Source: Deltaproteobacteria bacterium (GTDB lineage Bacteria; Lernaellota; Lernaellaia; JACKCT01). Taken from it: a DNA stretch of 64,000 nucleotides. Positions within the stretch are counted from its first letter, which is position 1. Every line of letters begins with the position of its first letter. Location of the stretch: NCBI GenBank assembly GCA_020633895.1, contig JACKCT010000001.1, positions 310,001 to 374,000 of the forward strand. Direction: 5' to 3'. The notes under the pieces are model-generated. The model saw only the letters and a list, made by a program, of their open reading frames with translations. It was not told the origin of the DNA and did no database searches. Position numbers and translations under genes: made by a program. Shown here one piece after another: positions 56,127-64,000 of this stretch.

Positions 56127-57044
56127 CTAGGCGGACTGGCAAGCGGCGCGGCGCGCGACGGCGACGGAGGACAAGGGTTTTCGCCCGCCGAGCTGCTCGC
56201 CGATCCACCACGCGGCCTCGACCACGGCGCCAAGATCCACGCCCGTCGCGATGTCCATGCCGTCGAGCATGTACACGACGTCTTCGGTCGCGACGTTGCC
56301 GGTCGCCCCGGGGGCGTAGGGGCAGCCGCCCAGGCCGCCGACCGACGCGTCCACCACGGCGACGCCCATGTTCAGGGATGCGAGGATGTTCGCCAGCGCT
56401 TGCCCGTACGTGTCATGAAAATGCACCGCCACCTTGCCGGCCGGGACGTGGGCCATGACGGCGGCGAGCATGCGTTCCACCTTGGCCGGGGTTCCCACGC
56501 CGATGGTGTCGCCCAGGGAAACTTCGTAGCAGCCCGCCTCAATCAGGCGCTCGGCCACCGCCGCGACGGCGGACGGGGCGATGTCGCCCTCGAAGGGGCA
56601 GCCGATGACGGTGGAGACGTACCCTCGTACGCGCAGCCCTTCGGCCAGGGCCTTTTCGCAGACCGGCGTGAAGCGCTCGAAGCTCTCCTTGATGGTCGCG
56701 TTGATATTGCGTTGGGAGAAGGATTCCGAGGCGGCGGCAAAGATGGCCACTTCCTTCGCCCCGGCGGCGAGGGCCGCGTCCAGGCCCTTGAGATTGGGCA
56801 CGAGCACGGGGTAGATCGCGCTTTCCCGATGCCGGATGCCGGCGAGCACCTTGTCGGTGTCGGCCATTTGCGGCACCCACTTGGGCGACACGAAACTCCC
56901 GGCTTCGATCACCGGCAGGCCCGCGGCGGATAGGCGGTCGATCAGGCCGACGCGCGTCTCGACGGTGACGACGCCCTTTTCGTTCTGCAGGCCGTCGCGG
57001 GGGCCGACCTCGACGATTTTCACGTGGGAGGGGCGGCCGCTCAT
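56127..57044 (-). CDS. Hydroxymethylglutaryl-CoA lyase
   Basis: 305 residues of the HMG-CoA lyase family: [38 protein letters not shown] and the signature [16 protein letters not shown] with catalytic Cys. It splits HMG-CoA to acetyl-CoA and acetoacetate, the last step of leucine breakdown. The start overlaps the biotin carboxylase subunit stop by 4 nt. Confidence 0.93.
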   Translation of the reverse strand: MSGRPSHVKIVEVGPRDGLQNEKGVVTVETRVGLIDRLSAAGLPVIEAGSFVSPKWVPQMADTDKVLAGIRHRESAIYPVLVPNLKGLDAALAAGAKEVAIFAAASESFSQRNINATIKESFERFTPVCEKALAEGLRVRGYVSTVIGCPFEGDIAPSAVAAVAERLIEAGCYEVSLGDTIGVGTPAKVERMLAAVMAHVPAGKVAVHFHDTYGQALANILASLNMGVAVVDASVGGLGGCPYAPGATGNVATEDVVYMLDGMDIATGVDLGAVVEAAWWIGEQLGGRKPLSSVAVARRAACQSA

Positions 57045-59080
57045 CCGTTGCCCCGCTCGTCGCCGTCGGCGGATTCGCCGCCGTCACCGGCCTCGATGTC
57101 CAGCAGCACCGACTCTTCGTCCACCTGATCCCCGGCCGCGAAATGCACCGCCATGACCACACCCTTGGCCGTGGCCTTGATCGTGTGCTCCATCTTCATG
57201 GCTTCAAGGACCATCAACGCGTCGCCGCGCTCGACGGTCTGCCCCTGTTCGACCATCACCCGCACGATGGAGCCGGGCATGGGCGCCTTGACCCGGTCTC
57301 CGGCGGCCACGTCTTCGTCTTCGACGGCCAGCGCTTCCTGGACCAGCAGGCGATGGGGCGAGCCGCCGGTGATGAGCGTGATCTCCGAGCCGTGGCGCAC
57401 CACCGTGGCCGTCACGCGCACACCCGACAGGTCGGCGACCAACTCGCCCTCCGCGTTGAATTCGCCGGAGACCTGGCGGCACTCGCCCTCGCAGTCGATC
57501 TCGTAGTGATCCTGGGCGAAACGCACCGTCACCGCCGCCTCCCGGCCCCAGTCCAGGAAACGCAGGGTGTATTCATAGTGCGTGTTCATGCGCCAGCCGG
57601 TCGTCAGATGCCAGGGCGAGTAAGGGTCGCCGCCGGCCGCCGCGAGCTTGCGCGCCTGTTGCGTGCTGGTGAGCATTTGGTACAACGCCGCCAGCGCGAG
57701 GACCGTGGCGGAGGCCGGTTCTGTCGTCGGGATCAACTCGTCCCGATGGGCCGCGAGGAAGCCCGTGTCCACGCCCCCCGCGCGTACCGCCGGATGGGCC
57801 GCCAAGGCCGACAGGAAAGGCAGATTCGTCGTCACCCCCGCGACGCGATATTCCGCGAGCGCGATGCGCAGACGCCGCAGGGCCGCGTCCCGGTCCGTAT
57901 CCCACACGATCAGTTTGGCGATCATGGGGTCGTAGAAGACGTCGATGCGATCGCCTTCCCGCACGCCGGTGTCGATGCGCACGTGGGCGCTGGGCGTGGG
58001 CGGGCGATAGACGCGCAGGTCGCCGGTGGCCGGCAGGAAATCCTTGCGGGGGTCCTCGGCGTAGACGCGGGCCTCGATGGCGTGGCCGCTGACGGCCAGT
58101 TGGGACTGCGTGAGGGGCAGGGGACGGCCCTCGGCGACGCGGATCTGCCATTCGACCAGGTCCTGGCCGGTGATCATCTCCGTGACCGGATGCTCGACCT
58201 GCAGGCGTGTGTTCATTTCCAGAAAATAGAAATTGCCGTCGGGATCGGTCAGAAACTCGACCGTGCCCGCGTTGACATAGCCCACCGCCTGCGCCGCCGT
58301 GATCGCCGCCTCGCCCATGCGCTCGCGCAGTTCGGGCGTCATGCCGGGGGCCGGAGCCTCTTCGATGACTTTCTGATGTCGCCGCTGCACCGAGCAGTCG
58401 CGTTCAAACAGATGCACCGCATGGCCCATGGAGTCGGCGAAAATCTGCATCTCGACGTGGCGGGGCTTTAGGACATATTTCTCCAGCAGCACCTTCGCGT
58501 CGCCGAACGACGCCTTCGCCTCTCGCTGGGCGCCTTCCAGGGCATCGGCGAATTCCTTGGGATCGTCGACCCGGCGCATGCCCTTGCCGCCGCCGCCCAT
58601 GACCGCCTTGATGAGCACGGGATAGCCGATCTCGCCGGCCTTTTTCGCAAGCGTCGCGGCATCTTGCTCGTCGCCCTCGTAACCGGGCACGACGGGCACT
58701 CCGGCCTTGGCCATCAACTCCTTCGCCGTTTTCTTGGACGCCATCGCACGCATGGCCGACGCGGGCGGACCAATGAAGACGAGCCCCGCCTTTTCCACCG
58801 TTTCCGCGAAATCCGCGTTCTCCGACAGGAAACCGAAGCCCGGATGCACCGCCTGGGCGCCGCTGCGTTCGGCCGCGTCCAGGATGCGGTCGGCGCGCAG
58901 GTAGCTGTCGGCCGCCTCGGGCCCGCCGATGCGATAGGCTTCGTCCGCGCTCGCCACGAACAGGGCGTCGGCGTCCGCGTCCGAATAGACCGCGACCGTA
59001 CGTAGGCCCAGGCGACGGCACGTCCGGATCACCCGCATGGCGATTTCGCCCCGATTGGCGATGAGGATTTTTTCGATCAT
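57041..59080 (-). CDS. mccA: Biotin-dependent acyl-CoA carboxylase alpha subunit (methylcrotonyl-CoA carboxylase)
   Basis: 679 residues: biotin carboxylase domain (1 to about 450; [19 protein letters not shown]-grasp [24 protein letters not shown]), a linker, and a biotin carrier domain with EAMKMEH near residue 635. The last 15 residues form an acidic tail. The gene set (HMG-CoA lyase, enoyl-CoA hydratase, carboxyltransferase) points to 3-methylcrotonyl-CoA in leucine degradation, though sequence alone cannot exclude propionyl- or acetyl-CoA. The ATG at 59080 is where family similarity starts. Confidence 0.88.
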   Translation of the reverse strand: MIEKILIANRGEIAMRVIRTCRRLGLRTVAVYSDADADALFVASADEAYRIGGPEAADSYLRADRILDAAERSGAQAVHPGFGFLSENADFAETVEKAGLVFIGPPASAMRAMASKKTAKELMAKAGVPVVPGYEGDEQDAATLAKKAGEIGYPVLIKAVMGGGGKGMRRVDDPKEFADALEGAQREAKASFGDAKVLLEKYVLKPRHVEMQIFADSMGHAVHLFERDCSVQRRHQKVIEEAPAPGMTPELRERMGEAAITAAQAVGYVNAGTVEFLTDPDGNFYFLEMNTRLQVEHPVTEMITGQDLVEWQIRVAEGRPLPLTQSQLAVSGHAIEARVYAEDPRKDFLPATGDLRVYRPPTPSAHVRIDTGVREGDRIDVFYDPMIAKLIVWDTDRDAALRRLRIALAEYRVAGVTTNLPFLSALAAHPAVRAGGVDTGFLAAHRDELIPTTEPASATVLALAALYQMLTSTQQARKLAAAGGDPYSPWHLTTGWRMNTHYEYTLRFLDWGREAAVTVRFAQDHYEIDCEGECRQVSGEFNAEGELVADLSGVRVTATVVRHGSEITLITGGSPHRLLVQEALAVEDEDVAAGDRVKAPMPGSIVRVMVEQGQTVERGDALMVLEAMKMEHTIKATAKGVVMAVHFAAGDQVDEESVLLDIEAGDGGESADGDERGNG

Positions 59081-59106
59081 TCTGCCAAGTTTCCCCAATG
59101 CGTGCT

Positions 59107-59277
59107 GTCGTCCTGAACGAGGTGAAGGACCTTGCTTCGAATCACAACCCGGCAACGCCGGAAAATCGCCGGGTTGAAGCCGGATTCTTCGCTTCGCTCA
59201 GAACGGCGCGATCTTCAATTCGCCGATGGTCGTTCGCCGGGCCGTGCCAACCCGCTCCCTACCGGTCACGGCTCCGA
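59107..59277. repeat. Cluster of short dispersed repeats between mccA and the hydratase gene
   Basis: Three elements: a GGTGAAGG...ATTCTTCGCTTCGCTCAGAA arrangement (about 59107-59207) of a type seen between genes in many uncultured bacteria; an internal inverted repeat CAACCCGGC/GCCGGGTTG (59145-59153 with 59168-59176); and copy 2 of the 31-nt element CCAACCCGCT...GGCTCCGA (59247-59277). No gene in 59081-59296. Confidence 0.6.
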
Positions 59278-59296
59278 CATCGCAGGTTGAAGCGTA

Positions 59297-60100
59297 TCAC
59301 TCCTCCGCGGCCCCTCGCCAACTCGGCGAGCGCTTTTCCAAAAACGCGCTCATGCCTTCCTGGGCCTCGTCGGAGGCGCGCAGGTCGGCGATCATCTCGG
59401 CCAATTCGTCGCGCAGGGACTGATCGGTCGGGCGCTTGGCGACGTCGCGCACCAGGGCCTTGCCCATGGCCTGGGCCTTGGGACCGCCTCGCAGCAGCGT
59501 CTTGGTCAGCAGCGCCTTCATCTCGTTCATGTCCTCGGGCGCGACCAGTTCATGCACGAAGCCGAAGCGGAACGCCTCCTCCGCGGACAGCCGTTCGCCC
59601 GACAGGAAATACCGCTGCGCCTGACGCACTCCAATGGCCTGGACCACATACGGCCCGACCACCGCCGGAATGAGGCCCAGGTTCACCTCGGAAAGCGCGA
59701 ACACCGCGCTCGTCGAAGCCACCGCGATGTCGCAGCACGCGACCAGCCCCGCGCCTCCGCCGATCGCCGCTCCGTTGACCAGCGCCACCGTCGGCTTGGG
59801 CAGGGTGTGCAGGGTGTGCATCAGTTTGGAGAGCTTCATCGAATCGGCCAGGTTTTCCTCTTTGGTGTACGTCGCCATGCGTCGCATCCAGTTCAGGTCC
59901 GCCCCCGCGCTGAAGTGCTTGCCCGAGCCGGTGAGGAACACGACGCGCGCGTTCGGATCGCCGCCGAGCATTTCCAATTCCGCCGTCAACTCGGCGATCA
60001 GTTCGTCGTTGAACGCGTTGGAGACCTGGGGCCGGTTCATCGTCAGCGTGGCGACGCCGTGGTCGTCCAGATGCGTGATGAGGATGGGTTGGGCGGACAT
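59297..60100 (-). CDS. Enoyl-CoA hydratase/isomerase (probable methylglutaconyl-CoA hydratase)
   Basis: 267-residue crotonase. GKHFSAGADLNWM forms part of the CoA and oxyanion site; NGAAIGGGAGLVACCDI is the second; the catalytic Glu region ALSEVNLGLIPAVVGPYV is present. Between mccB and mccA, it most likely hydrates 3-methylglutaconyl-CoA. The specific substrate is inferred from the cluster. Confidence 0.9.
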   Translation of the reverse strand: MSAQPILITHLDDHGVATLTMNRPQVSNAFNDELIAELTAELEMLGGDPNARVVFLTGSGKHFSAGADLNWMRRMATYTKEENLADSMKLSKLMHTLHTLPKPTVALVNGAAIGGGAGLVACCDIAVASTSAVFALSEVNLGLIPAVVGPYVVQAIGVRQAQRYFLSGERLSAEEAFRFGFVHELVAPEDMNEMKALLTKTLLRGGPKAQAMGKALVRDVAKRPTDQSLRDELAEMIADLRASDEAQEGMSAFLEKRSPSWRGAAEE

Positions 60101-60126
60101 AAAAAGCTCCTTGCCGGTTCATAACA

Positions 60127-60186
60127 CTGTCGAATTCTGTCGAACACTGTCGAGTTCTGCCGAATTCTGCCGAAATGCCGCCGAAT
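60127..60186. repeat. Degenerate 10-bp tandem repeat
   Basis: Six units in a row, CTGTCGAATT, CTGTCGAACA, CTGTCGAGTT, CTGCCGAATT, CTGCCGAAAT and GCCGCCGAAT, just upstream of the enoyl-CoA hydratase start. Period equals one helical turn. Confidence 0.7.
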
Positions 60187-60217
60187 CCCGCGAGCACATT
60201 CGAGGCGTCCGACGCGC

Positions 60218-61825
60218 CTACATGCGAAAGACGCCGAACGTGGTCTTCTCGGGCGGGGCATTCAAGGACGCGGAGATGCCCAGACCCAGCACCATGCGGG
60301 TGTCCTCCGGGTCGATGATGCCGTCGTCCCAAAGCCGCGCCGAGGAAAAATACGGATGGCCGGCGGTTTCGTATTCGTCGCGGATTTTGTCCTTGAACTT
60401 GGTCTCGTCGTCGGTGGGCCAGGTCTCGCCCCGCGCCTCCAAACCATCCCGACGCACCTGGGCCAGCACGTTGGCCGCCTGCTCGCCGCCCATCACCGAG
60501 ATACGCGCGTTGGGCCACATCCAAAGCAGGCGCGGGCCGTACGCCCGGCCGCACATGCCGTAGTTTCCGGCGCCGTAGCTGCCGCCGATAATGACCGTGA
60601 ACTTGGGCACCTTGGCGCAGGAGACGGCCGTGACCAGCTTGGCGCCGTCCTTGGCGATGCCGCCGGATTCGTATTTGCGTCCGACCATGAAGCCGGTGAT
60701 GTTCTGCAAAAAGACCAGGGGGATGTCGCGCTGGCAGCACAGCTCGATGAAATGGGCGCCCTTGAGGGCCGATTCGGAAAAGAGGATGCCGTTGTTGGCG
60801 ACGATGCCGACCGGATAGCCCCAGATGTGGGCAAAGCCGCAGACGAGGGTCGTGCCGTAAAGCTTTTTAAATTCTTCGAACTCGCTGCCGTCCACGATGC
60901 GCGCGATGACCTCCCGCACGTCGTAGGGGATGCGCGTGTCCTCGGGGATGACGCCGTAAAGCTCGGACGGGTCGTAGGCCGGTTCGCGGGGCTCGCGCAC
61001 GTCGAGCAGATGCGTCTTCTTGCGGTTGAACCCGGCGGCGATGCGCCGCGCGATGGCGACGGCCTGCTGGTCGTTGGCGGCGTAATGGTCGACCACGCCG
61101 GAGGTGCGGGCATGGACATCCGCGCCGCCCAGTTCCTCCGCCGTGACGATCTCACCCGTCGCGGCTTTGACCAGCGGCGGCCCGCCCAGGAAGATCGTGC
61201 CCTGTTCCTTGACGATGATCGTCTCGTCGGACATGGCCGGGACGTACGCGCCGCCGGCTGTGCACGAACCCATGACGATGGCGATTTGGGGGATGCCCTT
61301 GGCGGACATATTGGCCTGGTTGAAGAAGATGCGTCCGAAGTCGTCCTTGTCGGGGAAGACCTCGTGCTGCAACGGCAGATACGCGCCGCCCGAGTCCACC
61401 ATGTAGAAGCAGGGCAGGTGGTTTTCCAGGGCGATTTCCTGGGCGCGCAGGTGCTTTTTGACGCTCATGGGGAAGTAGGTGCCGCCCTTCACCGTGGCGT
61501 CGTTGGCGACGATCATGCACTCGTGGCCGGAGACGCGGCCGATACCGGCGATGACACCCGCGGCGGGGACGTCTTCGTCGTAGACCTTGTGGGCGGCCAA
61601 TTGGGAGAGTTCGAGGAAGGGCGAGCCGACGTCCAGCAGGGCCTTGACTCGGTCGCGAGGCAGCAGCTTGCCTCGGCTGACGTGGCGTTCGCGGGACTGC
61701 TCGGAGCCGCCGAGCTGAATGTGCCGGACGGTCTCGGACAGGTTGTCCACCAGGCCGCGCATGCGCTGGGCGTTTTTGGCGAATTCGCCGGCGCGCGGAT
61801 TGATCTGCGATTTGATGACGGGCAT
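60218..61825 (-). CDS. mccB: Acyl-CoA carboxyltransferase subunit (methylcrotonyl-CoA carboxylase beta)
   Basis: 535 residues. Carboxyltransferase halves are visible: [20 protein letters not shown] at the N-terminus, [31 protein letters not shown], then [12 protein letters not shown] in the second half. These segments match MccB better than PccB. First gene of the leucine-degradation group. The C-terminus ends KTTFGVFRM, typical for the family. Confidence 0.92.
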   Translation of the reverse strand: MPVIKSQINPRAGEFAKNAQRMRGLVDNLSETVRHIQLGGSEQSRERHVSRGKLLPRDRVKALLDVGSPFLELSQLAAHKVYDEDVPAAGVIAGIGRVSGHECMIVANDATVKGGTYFPMSVKKHLRAQEIALENHLPCFYMVDSGGAYLPLQHEVFPDKDDFGRIFFNQANMSAKGIPQIAIVMGSCTAGGAYVPAMSDETIIVKEQGTIFLGGPPLVKAATGEIVTAEELGGADVHARTSGVVDHYAANDQQAVAIARRIAAGFNRKKTHLLDVREPREPAYDPSELYGVIPEDTRIPYDVREVIARIVDGSEFEEFKKLYGTTLVCGFAHIWGYPVGIVANNGILFSESALKGAHFIELCCQRDIPLVFLQNITGFMVGRKYESGGIAKDGAKLVTAVSCAKVPKFTVIIGGSYGAGNYGMCGRAYGPRLLWMWPNARISVMGGEQAANVLAQVRRDGLEARGETWPTDDETKFKDKIRDEYETAGHPYFSSARLWDDGIIDPEDTRMVLGLGISASLNAPPEKTTFGVFRM

Positions 61826-61917
61826 CGAGCGGCCGTACCCCTAAATGGCGACATTCATGGAAAATTCGGGCACCAGGTGCCACGCGCGCCCATCCTAGTC
61901 AGGAAGGCGGGAGGGGT

Positions 61918-64000
61918 CTAGGGGGCGTCGAGTGGAGGGCGCTCGGCGGTGCAGATCTTATCGAGAGTCGAACGATAAAGCTGCACGGCGCCTCCCGTGT
62001 CGTAAGCGATCAACACGTCATCACCGGCCACGAAGCTTTGCGCGCTGGAATACTCGGAAAAGCCGTCCAACCGGCACTCTTGAACGGTGCGACCATCACC
62101 GCCGAGAACTAAGGTGGTTATTCTCAGGTCCGGTGAACCATAGTTGATGAGAAATCCGCCGTTTGGCAGCGCCACGGCGCTCGGGTCAACATGGGTTATC
62201 ATGTCGTTGGCCCGAATGGTTTGGACGTCCCATCCGCTTTGCGCGGGCAATGCCAAAAGCAGTGCGCCGGGCGATTTGTCGTAATAGAGAACGCTGGTGT
62301 GCCCGGGATCCTGGACTTGAAGGGCGAGCGTGGCGACTTCCCCATACGAGGACGGCAGGATGTTTTCGTGCGTCCACTGCTCGCCGGAAAGGCGTGACAG
62401 CCACGTGCCCTCGCTGTTGCGCCATCCCAAGTAAATGCCGCCGTCGTCGTCCCGGGCAACGCGGACCGGAGCCGCGACATCTCCCGACGTCACCAACTGT
62501 TTGTTCCATGCTCCTGACGCGTCGGTCAGATACCAGAGCGCGGCGGACTCCGATTCTCCGATACGCGCCGCAATGTGCGTGTGCCCGCTGGAATCGGCGA
62601 CGCCGCAGGCGCCGGTCACGGGGCCGTCCAATAGCGATTCGGCCACCCAGCCGTCCTGCGTCCGCCGATGGATCTCCAATCCGTTTTCCGCTGTTCTCAA
62701 AAGAAGTTCGAGGCGTTGGTCGGCGTCAAGGAAAACGGAGCAATCGTCCCGCGTGACCGGGGCGAAGTTTTCAGGCAGACCGTATTCGGCAAGCCCATCG
62801 GCGGCGAGAGACAGATACCGATAGTCCCCGCCGGAGTACACGACGGCACCGGCGTCGCCGTTCTGCGGAAATACCGCGACCGGCGAGAAATCTCCATTGC
62901 TCAACACCGTCGGTGTCCAAGGCCCCTTGCCCTCGCGCATGACGACCTCAAGCAGGGAATCCCATTCGTGATAGCCCGCCAGCAACAGCGCGCCGTCCTC
63001 GCTTCGGGCGATCGAAGTCAACGCCGGGTCCGTTGCCGTGCCGACTTCCGATTCAAAAACCCAGTCGCCGCCCTGATTGGTTCCATATCCCAACCGACCT
63101 GAATTCTTGGGGTCGGAGACAACGACGTGGAATTTGTCGTTTTCGTCAATGGCGGAGTTCAAATCGTAAAAGGAGCGCCGTTCGCCGGCGAAGTATTCGA
63201 CCGACCATTTCTTCCGGGAAAGCGTCAGTAATTGCGGCCGTGTGGCAGCAGTTTCGGTGTAAAAATTTGAGAAGATATAAACCTTACCTCGGCTGTCGAT
63301 CTGCAGGGATGGACGATAGCCACCGGCATCGGTCAGCAACGCCTCGTTCGGCTTAAGGGGGTCAACGATGTTGGAATACATGAACCCGGGAATAAGCAAT
63401 GGCGTGGCCCCCGGGAATGACGTCGCAGCCAAATGGACGAGATGGGGGTTGCCTTCGGGATCGACGCGCAACGAGGGCTCGCCGCCGAAGTAAAACGTCA
63501 ACCCGTGATCCCTGGTATAGGGCTGGACAAGTGTCTTGCGCCATTCCGGTCCGACGGGCTCGACGTGCCAGACATCAGGCCGTACGTGATGCAGATAGCT
63601 GATGTGCGGCGTGCCGTCCGGGGCCAAGGCCAGATCGGCGTGCTGGCGCAAATAGGGGTCCAAACCGGACTCGGGCAAGTGGTAGGTGAAGGCCGGCCGT
63701 CCCGTCCAATCGATAATCTCTCGCTCCCATTCTTCACCGTCAAAATGTGCATAGACGAGTAAATGATTGTAGATATCGCCGTAGAGCAAGTGGATCGTGC
63801 CGTCCTCGCCGATTTCCAGGCGAGGATCGATGCCGGTGTGATCGACAATTGTCGAGCGCCACTCGTCGGCTCCCGGAGCCAGGGAAAATAACGCCACTTC
63901 CCAGCCTTCCGCCGCGGCTAGGTATGCCGTCCCGTCGGGGGCGAACGCCGAGTCGATTCCGGTCCAGCCCGTCTTTCCCGGCGTAATCTGGGTGATGCAT
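61918..64000 (-). CDS. Large repeat protein, probable beta-propeller (5' end outside window)
   Basis: The frame is open to the window edge (in frame from 63999), so a GTG at 63897 is not the true start. Nearly 700 residues of degenerate repeats of about 45-60 residues, with cores such as DSAFAPDGTAYLA, LEIGEDGTIHLLYGD, LALAPDGTPHISYLHH and LRVDPEGNPHLVHLAA, as in propellers of sialidase or WD type. Ends in CTAERPPLDAP with no Asp tract or GCGC. No catalytic residues recognised. Whether it is secreted cannot be told without the N-terminus. Confidence 0.7.
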   Translation of the reverse strand, partial: CITQITPGKTGWTGIDSAFAPDGTAYLAAAEGWEVALFSLAPGADEWRSTIVDHTGIDPRLEIGEDGTIHLLYGDIYNHLLVYAHFDGEEWEREIIDWTGRPAFTYHLPESGLDPYLRQHADLALAPDGTPHISYLHHVRPDVWHVEPVGPEWRKTLVQPYTRDHGLTFYFGGEPSLRVDPEGNPHLVHLAATSFPGATPLLIPGFMYSNIVDPLKPNEALLTDAGGYRPSLQIDSRGKVYIFSNFYTETAATRPQLLTLSRKKWSVEYFAGERRSFYDLNSAIDENDKFHVVVSDPKNSGRLGYGTNQGGDWVFESEVGTATDPALTSIARSEDGALLLAGYHEWDSLLEVVMREGKGPWTPTVLSNGDFSPVAVFPQNGDAGAVVYSGGDYRYLSLAADGLAEYGLPENFAPVTRDDCSVFLDADQRLELLLRTAENGLEIHRRTQDGWVAESLLDGPVTGACGVADSSGHTHIAARIGESESAALWYLTDASGAWNKQLVTSGDVAAPVRVARDDDGGIYLGWRNSEGTWLSRLSGEQWTHENILPSSYGEVATLALQVQDPGHTSVLYYDKSPGALLLALPAQSGWDVQTIRANDMITHVDPSAVALPNGGFLINYGSPDLRITTLVLGGDGRTVQECRLDGFSEYSSAQSFVAGDDVLIAYDTGGAVQLYRSTLDKICTAERPPLDAP

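Overview
The window comes from a GC-rich genome of a Gram-negative, aerobic or microaerobic bacterium. It encodes a TolC-type outer-membrane channel, several proteins with lipoprotein signal peptides, a complete cbb3 oxidase cluster and an FNR-type regulator. Four secreted proteins end in an Asp-rich low-complexity stretch followed by a terminal Gly-Cys-Gly-Cys. Together with short dispersed intergenic repeats this suggests an uncultured deltaproteobacterial-grade or related lineage, but the sequence does not fix the phylum. No rRNA, complete tRNA, CRISPR array, transposase or phage gene was seen.

Layout. 1-2.8 kb: the end of an ammonium transporter gene and an RND/MMPL exporter. 2.7-11.5 kb (minus strand): cbb3 oxidase cluster ccoNO-ccoQ-ccoP-ccoG-ccoH-(TauE/SafE)-ccoI-ccoS, preceded by a stand-alone cyclic-nucleotide-binding-like domain. 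12-15 kb: propionate-CoA ligase and a divergent FNR-like regulator; two identical-arm boxes (TTGAC-N4-GTCAA) mark a probable small regulon. 15.3-23.2 kb: secreted proteins with Asp-rich tracts and GCGC ends, one Asp-rich lipoprotein, and an RRM RNA-binding protein. 23.4-29.6 kb (minus): TPR protein and a TetR-acyl-CoA dehydrogenase-MaoC-FabG4-type reductase block. 29.8-31.7 kb: PH-like membrane protein, fumarylacetoacetate hydrolase-family enzyme and an SRPBCC gene interrupted by one amber codon. 31.7-39.4 kb (minus): tolC-adaptor-RND-DUF2892 efflux operon with a sigma-54 promoter and operators shared with the adjacent sigma-54 activator gene.

39.4-48.9 kb: pentapeptide-repeat membrane protein, small unknown proteins, an alpha/beta hydrolase, an SGNH-like protein, a CocE/NonD-type lipoprotein, a poly-Thr/poly-Asp secreted protein with a GCGC end, and a DUF1499 lipoprotein. 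48.9-53.5 kb: Uup-like ABC-F ATPase, a secreted paralogue of the 21.7-kb protein, and a second SGNH protein. 53.5-56.1 kb (minus): queC-queE-queD-folE2, the route from GTP to preQ0. 56.1-61.8 kb (minus): HMG-CoA lyase, biotin carboxylase subunit, enoyl-CoA hydratase and carboxyltransferase, a leucine/isovalerate degradation set. The window ends inside a large repeat protein, probably a beta-propeller.

The metabolic genes (propionate activation, acyl-CoA oxidation, leucine catabolism, high-affinity oxidase) describe a heterotroph that respires short-chain acids and amino acids. The least explained biology is the family of secreted proteins with Asp-rich spacers and a terminal GCGC.
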